A stretch of DNA of 60,000 nucleotides, from positions 7,433,983 to 7,493,982 of the forward strand of contig NC_087077.1 in assembly GCF_026151205.1 (NCBI RefSeq). The letters run 5' to 3'. Positions 52,530-60,000 of the stretch are shown here, in pieces (position 1 is the first letter of the stretch; every line of letters starts with the position of its first letter). The notes beneath the pieces were generated by a model. That model did no database searches. It was not told the origin of the DNA and was given only the letters and a program-made list of their open reading frames with translations. Both the position numbers and the translations under genes were made by a program. The stretch comes from Bolinopsis microptera. Taxonomy: Eukaryota > Ctenophora > Tentaculata > Lobata > Bolinopsidae.

Positions 52530-54400
52530 CTGCTAGTGACTAGTTATTGTAGGTAGTGTAATGGCCCGTGTCTCAGAGGCTATATATAGACTGCTTACAG
52601 TTTGATGCGTTCCGACAGGTGAAAGTGAAAGTGAATTTAAGATAAAAAATAAAGTCATACATTACATAATATGCTGCATTCTCGGTTTGATTTTGTTTTT
52701 GAGAAAGATAAGGTTCCAGTTCCTCTGATTCTATAATATTTCCTATCCTCGTGTTCATGACAGCATCCACAAAACGTGTAGTCTTGTGAGGAGGGAATTG
52801 CATGCTAAAACACGAATAGTCTCACCACATGACCATAGTCTTACCAGTATCACATGACCATAGCACATACAGGAGTGTGAATACGTGACATATCCTTCAG
52901 TTCATGCTTCTCTGTCTAAAATTTGAGAGTTGCTCCATTAAACATTGAGAGAGAAGGGGTTGTGTGTATATAGCTAATTTGACCTGTAGTATTGTTGTAA
53001 TTGTGTGCGGGTTTTGTTGTAATAACGGGAATGTGGGGAATGTGTATGTGCCCCTCCTGTGTGGTTTTACACCGTGGTTTGTAGGCCCCTGTTGCATGAT
53101 TCGTAGGATATGTAGTCAGTAGTGGTTGATGTGACTTTATGCGGTTATTGTTGGGCTGAGTTTATTAGACAAACTCTGGAGAATTATTCTTTGACTCTTT
53201 GTTTACGTACGGATTATTAATTTGCCAATTTTTCTGAAATTTACCAGATTTGATTAAGCTTCGTATTCAGACGAGCCGGTCCTTGCACGCTAAATCACGT
53301 ACAGGCGTGTAGAACACGTGACATATCCACAGTTCATGCTGCTTGATTTGGATTAGTAATTGATTGAGGTTTTCTATTCCATGAACTTAATTATTATGCC
53401 GTATAAACATACTACTAATTTTTCCTGCCCTTTTTCACATTACATTGGATTGTGTATCATATTTGAATGTGTAAATTTATTGCTAATTTTTACACTTGGC
53501 TGAGTATAAAATCACTTTGTAGAATGCCCAACTCAAACTAGCGTATCATCAATAAGTGCGCCGTAAGTGGTCAGATTATCTGGGAAGACTATTGGATCAC
53601 TCCAAGTTCGTAAGTCAAAGTAAGTTACATTTCTTTAATACTTTAACCTAACAATGTAAATTTAATTTAAAGCATAAAACACGTCTTCGCCGTTTCTTGG
53701 AATGCCTTGCTATAATGATCTTTATAATTACCTCGTAATTAAGCTCTGTAATATCTCCTCTATATTTAAATCCCAAAACGTTTCCAACTCGTAGTGTTAA
53801 TGAGTTAAATATAGCTGTGAGAAAAAGAGATATCAGGAGATATTATCCTCCGCACTACCAGTCACACGCGCTACAACAGTACAACTAACCAGTCTGCCAT
53901 ATCTAGACTGCCCAAAAATTACTCCCTTTGATTGATTGGGGGACTGGTCCGTAGTACCAGCCAATGTTTACTCAAAAGTAATATATAATTGAAATAAGTT
54001 AAATATTCATCCCCGAGGGGCACGCAGATTATAATTGTGATGTTATCTATTAAAACTATTCAATTAAAATTTTATTGGTCGAGTCAACTGGCCCTGATCT
54101 GCAATTATATTTGATATTAGTAACTTTATGATGCTGTCTCACCGCAATTAGGTGTGTTATCAGTGTAGATATGCGCTATGTGGCAGTGAAATAAGGAATG
54201 TGCTGTTAGAATGGCAGGTGGTTTGAAATGTTGTCCTGATTCAGATTATTTAATTTGAGCTGTATGAGTTTGGTTTTGAGTGATTATTGACTATGTTCTT
54301 TGTGATTTACGTAATCCAGGTAGGTTGTGGAGTAAAAATGGTGGCCATTCGTCGTTGCAGCCAGCACTTTGCAAGTCTAGTAGTACTTTTTTTGACGAAT
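52530..54400. other. Gene-free stretch with a weak exon candidate
   Basis: A minus-strand frame at about 52803-52672 (MQFPPHKTTRFVDAV..., ending TENAAYY before GTAATG) has an AG just upstream, but the polypyrimidine tract is poor and no family is recognised. 52865-52910 and 53295-53340 are diverged direct copies of one sequence (both CACGTGACATATCC-like). Otherwise nothing is seen. Confidence 0.3.
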
Positions 54401-54402
54401 TC

Positions 54403-55772
54403 TTATATATAGTTGATAGAAAATATACTGGATGGGCATGTAATGCGAGTGTTATGCTCTGAAATAGCGAGCATTGGGCCTTTATAAAAGATGCTAGATC
54501 TCAGGTCAGTCTGTGAGTAAATTGATAACCAGTCTAAGTTTTGTTCGTGTGTCGTTCCTTGTTTGGGTGTGTTATGAGGGAAAAGTTCTGAAATCGATTT
54601 AGGTAACAAACTAGACATATTTCGAACTTTGTGCAGTAAAATAAGTGCGTTTTTAACGATAACCCCTTGAACGGTTAAGACCTCGTGTTCTTTAATTATG
54701 CTAGTTTTGTGTGCTCTGGCAGTTTTCCGTCCTTGTAGTAGTAGTTCACATTTCCGGCCATAACTGCCCTCATACCTTGTTTTTGTTTAGCAAAAAGAGA
54801 TTCTATAAGAGATTTTGAAGCAAATCCCCAGACAAGTGAGCAGAAGTTTAAATGGGACTGAACAAAACTTTGGAAAATCTGTAATCGGGCCTTCATTGGC
54901 AATTTATGTTTTATCCTGTACATCACCCCAATAAATCTTGACATCTTGCTCCTCAGTGCTTTTATGTGGCTACTCCAGTTAAGCTTTTCATCTACAATTA
55001 CACCAAGAAACCGGGCTTCAGTTTTACGTTCTAATACTATATTTTCTATTTGTACATTAATCAATGATGGTTCTATGCGCTTTTTCGAGAAAATCACATA
55101 ACACGTCTTTTTTAGATTTAGTGCTAATCCGTTGCTATTAACCCACCGTGATAATGTTTCCGTTAATTGGTTGACCCGTAGCATTAGTTTTTGGACATTG
55201 GAACCGTTAATAATGATATTTGCATCGTCTGCATAAAGTATGAATTTTACCATCATGTTAGAAATACCGGGAAGATCGTTGATGTATATGACGAAAAGTA
55301 AGGGACCTAGAATGCTCCCTTGTGGAACACCATGCACAATAGGCTTGTGGGACGAATGTGAATTGTTTAATATTGCTACATATTGGCTTCTATCACTTAG
55401 GTATGACTCAAACCATTTTAGAGCTATTCCCCGGATGCCGTAGTGCTGTAATTTATTTAGCAGTGTAGCATGATCCAGGACGTCAAAAGCTTTACTGTAA
55501 TCTAATAATAGCAGTAGTGAAATTTGGTTTTTGCTAAGAGAGTGTAAAATTGTACTTTGTGCATTAAGAAGAGCATGTTCACAGGACCTTCCTGGACGGA
55601 ACCCATACTGATTTTCGAATAAAGAACTATTTTTGTTGAGAAATTCTAAGACACGTCGGTGCATCAGTTTTTCGTAGATTTTTGAGAAAGAACCTAAGAG
55701 AGAGATGGGTCTATAATTTTCAACGTCAAGTTTAGAGCCTCCTTTATGGATGGGAGTTACTTTGAAAAATAC
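54403..55772 (-). pseudogene. Truncated CR1-like LINE reverse transcriptase
   Basis: The minus strand encodes [69 protein letters not shown] and ...LPEHTK. This is close to the reverse transcriptase of the intact LINE at 16687-20298 but clearly a different subfamily. At about 54698 a frameshift is needed: the next frame continues TSIIKEHEVLTVQGVIVKNA and SELFPHNTPKQGTTHEQN to the stop at 54403. The 5' side breaks off just before KVTPIHKGG at a CTCTCTCTCTCT microsatellite (about 55772-55790), so the endonuclease and ORF1 are missing. Confidence 0.88.
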
Positions 55773-55814
55773 CTCTCTCTCTCTCTCTCCTAAGTTTAGC
55801 ATCTCCCCACTCAT

Positions 55815-57455
55815 GCACTAGTTTGAAATAATCACATACACTGAGACTACTTGGGAGGTATCTCTCGGTATTTAGAGGTATTTAGGAGCACTTCCCTGTT
55901 TACTATCGAGCCCACTTCTCTCCCAGTCTCAGATGATGTAGTTCACGGTGTAATCCCCTAAAATACACTTAAACTGAGCTACAATCTGGTAACTTTGTAA
56001 CCAAGTCTCTGCAGGCGGGGCGTTGCTAGGGAGCCGGCGGGACGTTGCTAGGGCACACCGTCATCTCAAAATTAGGACTAATTTCAAAACTATGTTAATG
56101 AGAGCCGACGTAAAGTGAAGAATACCGTCTCTGGAATCTGGAGCGGGGTTTAAAATTCGAAAATAATTTTTTCCCTAATTTCTCTAATTTCGCCTCTGAA
56201 AAGAGCCGTAGTTCGTTGTAATAATACATCCGGTTTATAGGTTAAAGCCCTCATCATGGATAGATTACACTCATTCTCCAAAACTACGTCACCTATAAAT
56301 AACATCTCTTCCGCACAACCTTTGCTTTGCAGATTACTATCAATTTAAAATATTTACAGTAATAAATGTGAAAATACTCATTAACCCCACCGCAAATCAG
56401 ATTAAATGAATCGGGCGTCGAATGAACATTTCGGAACCTTTTACTGGTCAATATCATTACAACAAGGACTAATTCCTGCTATTTTTTCTGAAATTTGCCT
56501 TTGACCGGACATTACTCATTAGGCACTGGGGTCCTCGTACGACCTCACTTCCTGACGGAAATGACGGTAAAAACCTTTGCTTAAGTCACTCAGGGCGCAT
56601 TTTGTTTCATCTAATCGGGATGTGCTATTTATATCCGGGACAGGAGTCAACATTAGGGATCAGTGTAGAAATGACGTACAATCGGGTTTAGTTTCCTGAA
56701 ATTGATATCAAAAAATTATATGTTTTGTTTTGCAGCAGAATTATCAAATAAACGGAAAAAACTATGAATGAAGCTTGGCATTCGAATATTTCCATTCAAT
56801 GAATCGTTTTTATGAGTTAAAATTTGTCATTGCAAAGAAAAACTCAGACCTGATTTTATATGAGACAAGAGAAACGCCATCTTATAATATCACGTACCAT
56901 CATGATAAAATAGCTTGCCTTAAATTCGGGTCAAGATGTAAAATAACAATTACTTTTTAAGCTCTTAGAGTTCACGGATGAGACTAAAGAACATATTTTG
57001 TTGTAAACTATGTTTATATCGGTTAGTTATCCCAAAAGCTGGGTAAACTTTTAGAGCAGTTTCTTTTTCCTGCGACACCCATTTCCACATTTCAGTCAAA
57101 TAAATTATGTAAAGTATGCATATGAGTTGTTTTTATTACACATTTGCCCGGCAAGTGGCGACTAAAACAGCCGTCACAACCACCCCGCACAACCACCCCG
57201 CACTGGAGTGAACCGGATTTAAATTAACCGAGTATTGACCTAGTACGGTTACAAAATACAACCTGTATTTCAATTGGAATTTCCGGTGGTAGATTTGTAG
57301 GAGTGGTAGGTAACGTAGTTAGCTAGGTAATACGGTTACTATATCACATTATACAGGGTTAGAGAGGTGGTGGTTCCACTCTCAGCCAGTATTTACAGTC
57401 GACATTTAGAGATCTGTATTATCAGGACTGTGATTGTGGAAGTAGAGAATGAACA
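55815..57455. other. Gene-free stretch
   Basis: No exon or RNA gene recognised. 57180-57205 has a doubled CACAACCACCCCG motif. Confidence 0.35.
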
Positions 57456-59111
57456 TACGGGTATATGGCCCCCAGAATATAGGTGGCCCCCAAAATATAG
57501 GTCATGTTAGTGGATACAGTTCTAACCAAGATAAGCGATACTAATGGGATCTGTTACTGCTAGGTTGGAGTAAAACATGTAACTTATGTTTCTGGATAAA
57601 AATTTTGGACCTACATGAGGTATTTTGGTATATTTGGTCATGACAGCGAAAGATTTAAACGATGTTGTCATTTTCTAGAGGGGTAAATATGGCGAAAAAT
57701 TGTCATGACAAAAATCTGTCCAACACATGCCATTAAGACTACTGGTATGAGTATAAGTATTATTTTAAGCTATCTTTTCATCGAGACATCTGCAAACTGA
57801 CAATTTGGAAAAAAGTTATGGCCACCACAATTTTACGGGCCCCCAGAATATAGGTCTATACGACCCCCAGAATATAGGTTGGTCAAAAACCCTGAACATG
57901 CCCAAAACCATGCTTTGGGATGCTCTACTTGTAGCTACTAGTCTCCTGAACCCACATATCAAGTTTTATCAAAATTGGATAAAAATTGGCCGAGTTATGG
58001 GATAAAAACAAAAACCATATGCCCATATTTGGGCATACGCACCGAATTTGATCGATTTTGGTCCATAAATTGGTCAAATATCAATATTTTTGAATGAAAC
58101 CAACTTTATATGGAAGGTAAGCATATATTACACATTCTCTATGATTATCAGCTCAATATCTACCTAACTGTGGATTCTGTGTTCAAATAATCGCAAAAAA
58201 TGAACAAAATCGCCCATATCTCAAACTGACTTCGCTCAAAACAATAGAACTCAATAGGGTTTCAATATTTTCACATGAAATTTTCAGAATCAACGTAGAA
58301 TTGTCTCATGACCTTAAGTTTTGGGACAGAATTTTGAGTTAGGCCTTTAAAAAAATTTGGCGGCCAAAAATGTCTGATTTACAGTCATTGAGGTGCACAT
58401 TGTATTGATACAGATAAAAACAGCCCCCCTCAATCATATCTAGGGACACTCCTTCAATCTTATTTAAGTATTTAGTTAAGATCCCTACTAAATGAGTGCA
58501 TGAAAGCTTTTTAACAAGTAAAATTAAAGATTTTACTCATTACGGGTATATGGCCCCCAGAATATAGGTTTTAAAAAAAAAATAGCGACCAAGATTCTGC
58601 ATTTTCTCTGTCACCCTGAGCATTAAGGAATGTGGGGTAGTGATGAGAAACAGTTAAAGAACATATGCTGAAGAGATGGCATCATCAAAATGTATGAAGG
58701 TGGAGTATTTGAGGACGATTTTTGCATACCTATATTCTGGGGGCCGTAGTTTTTGATTTTTTGCTATTTAGTATACTCTAAACCATTTCAATTTAGTATC
58801 TGGAGCCATTGGCATCATCAATACAGTCTCAGCAACATATTCTGACTGCATATAACTGTCTGTGACAATTTTAGAACAACTTAGGAACAGATGTTTGGAC
58901 CTATATTCTGGGGGCCCTGTTAAAAAATGGTATTTTTACAGGTGAAAAAAAAGTACACTTAAAAACCTAATAATTATTTTCAACTACCCAAGAAACATTT
59001 AAATGGTTATCATGTACATATTTACAGCCCTAAACATGCTTAGAAGTAGTTTTAACACCTGTTTCTAAGTGCTCAAAAAACGACCTATATTCTGGGGGCC
59101 ATATACCCGTA
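57456..59111. mobile_element. TIR element with CCCCCAGAATATAGGT repeats (1.66 kb)
   Basis: A 29-bp end starting TACGGGTATATGGCCCCCAG (57456-57484) is perfectly inverted at 59083-59111. A third, perfect copy in direct orientation lies at 58541-58569. 58541-59111 is thus by itself a 571-bp inverted-repeat element. Further copies of CCCCCAGAATATAGGT are at 57840-57855 and 57864-57879 (direct) and at 58728-58743 and 58899-58914 (inverted). Both ends could be read as CGGG... flanked by TA, compatible with a TA target. There is no transposase. Confidence 0.8.
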
Positions 59112-60000
59112 GTGTACAATTTTGCTAGTAAAGCTACAGCCTACAATCAATACTATGTTTGTGCTCATAGAGACAGTGCATTTGTTCCTGTATGATTTAA
59201 TCGGAGAGGTCGGGTACTAGATACTTTAATTTTAGTAAATCCTAATTATTTGTTATAAGTCCCTCCTATCACCTTAAGGTCTCGACTATAATGATAGCAC
59301 ATCCCCGAAAAGCTGGCTCCCAAATTTCTAGCTTTTATTGGCCAGATTTTCACGGCCGTCCAAAATCCAAATATAGCAAACAATGCATAACTTTACCCAC
59401 TTTAGCGAAAATTACTCTCACCTGATCCTTGAACCTCCAACAAATTCATTCCACGATTGAAGAAATCACAACAATCACGTTTGTAATATAATACAGCCTC
59501 GAGTGCAGACTGCAGTAGTGATAAGTGATGTGTTACAGCGACTAAGCTGTGTTACACAGTGCACACCAGCAGCTACAGTGTTAGCGTTCCTCTAATTAGC
59601 AGGATCAAATTAACACTTTGTTATCTCCAGCTCGTATGGTACCTGATCTTATAACATGACTCTTATTGACTGGACTGAGTGGGGTTTTATTATGTGGTGT
59701 GATAACGATCCGACCATTATTATAACCAGCGTCTTATCTGGGGTTATTCTCAGCGATTTTAACGCATATTTACGCATATTATCGCGTTAAAAACCCCTAA
59801 ATACCTAGGTTGTGAGATTTAAACGGACAGTTAAGAAGTTAAAGTAAGATTTTAATGTAGTCACAAGACCTTGTCTCTACTTAAATACTGAATCTAATCT
59901 ACACTTGAAATACATCAAAAGGAAATTGTTTCTTAAATTTAATCAGGTCGAATTCTCGGTCTATTTTTGAACAAGTTCGTCTGATAGTGATGTCTATGCC
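59112..60000. other. Gene-free right edge
   Basis: AT-rich sequence without recognised exon, RNA gene or terminal repeats. TTTACGCATATTATCGCG near 59770 is a small palindrome-like cluster. Confidence 0.3.

Noticed and set aside
52672-52803. Possible minus-strand exon (MQFPPHKTTRF...)
   Set aside because: The acceptor lacks a good polypyrimidine tract, no partner exons were found and no family recognised; listed only in the regional note.

Overview
The window is nuclear DNA of a multicellular animal. The genes are split by GT-AG introns, the DNA is AT-rich, and the proteins are metazoan types: an HSPA13-like chaperone, an MSRB1-type selenoprotein, CRIB effectors and an Ig/Sushi receptor. Nested non-LTR retrotransposons, inverted-repeat DNA elements and minisatellites fill most of the space. 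The 5S rRNA and the element content suggest a non-bilaterian or other invertebrate, possibly a cnidarian. That is a guess; no species marker is visible.

Layout. 1-2564 (+): the 3' part of a single-pass membrane receptor (unknown N-terminal module, two Ig domains, Sushi-like domain, TM helix), with every intron in phase 1 except one in phase 2. 2.7-5.7 kb: old repeats. 5701-24750 (-): a complete ten-exon HSPA13-like gene reassembled from the sequence (433 aa, all phases consistent). Intron 8 holds an intronless lipase-like gene on the opposite strand and a broken LINE ORF1. Intron 4 (10.8 kb) holds an RTE-like LINE with a clean target duplication, inside which sits a two-ORF CR1-like LINE with intact ORFs. 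ORF1 of that LINE carries an AlkB-type dioxygenase domain plus an SGNH-hydrolase-like domain; ORF2 carries two PHD-like zinc fingers, an APE endonuclease and a reverse transcriptase. 24926-25043 (+): a 5S rRNA gene. 25600-26633 (-): an MSRB1 selenoprotein gene with an in-frame UGA at the catalytic position and a recognisable SECIS element. 27437-27813 (-): terminal exon of an unknown basic protein.

28.3-35.2 kb is a pile of DNA transposon remnants: hAT-like elements with 8-bp target duplications, CCCGGTC-rich satellite DNA, a tandem 1.07-kb duplication, and a 3.7-kb element with perfect 28-bp terminal inverted repeats enclosing about 2 kb of pyrimidine tract. 37.0-41.45 kb is a giant inverted repeat with about 1-kb arms around another terminal-inverted-repeat element. 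41.6-42.3 kb holds GC-rich hairpin modules. 43676-44200 and 47488-47957 (+) are two small CRIB-domain (Cdc42/Rac effector) genes in tandem. 48-60 kb is mostly non-coding: a CTCTGG-rich minisatellite, a hAT-like element, a truncated CR1-like reverse transcriptase, and a terminal-inverted-repeat element with a CCCCCAGAATATAGGT motif.

The host genes do not form one pathway. The most notable items are the AlkB/SGNH ORF1, the selenoprotein with its SECIS, and the layered transposon architecture.
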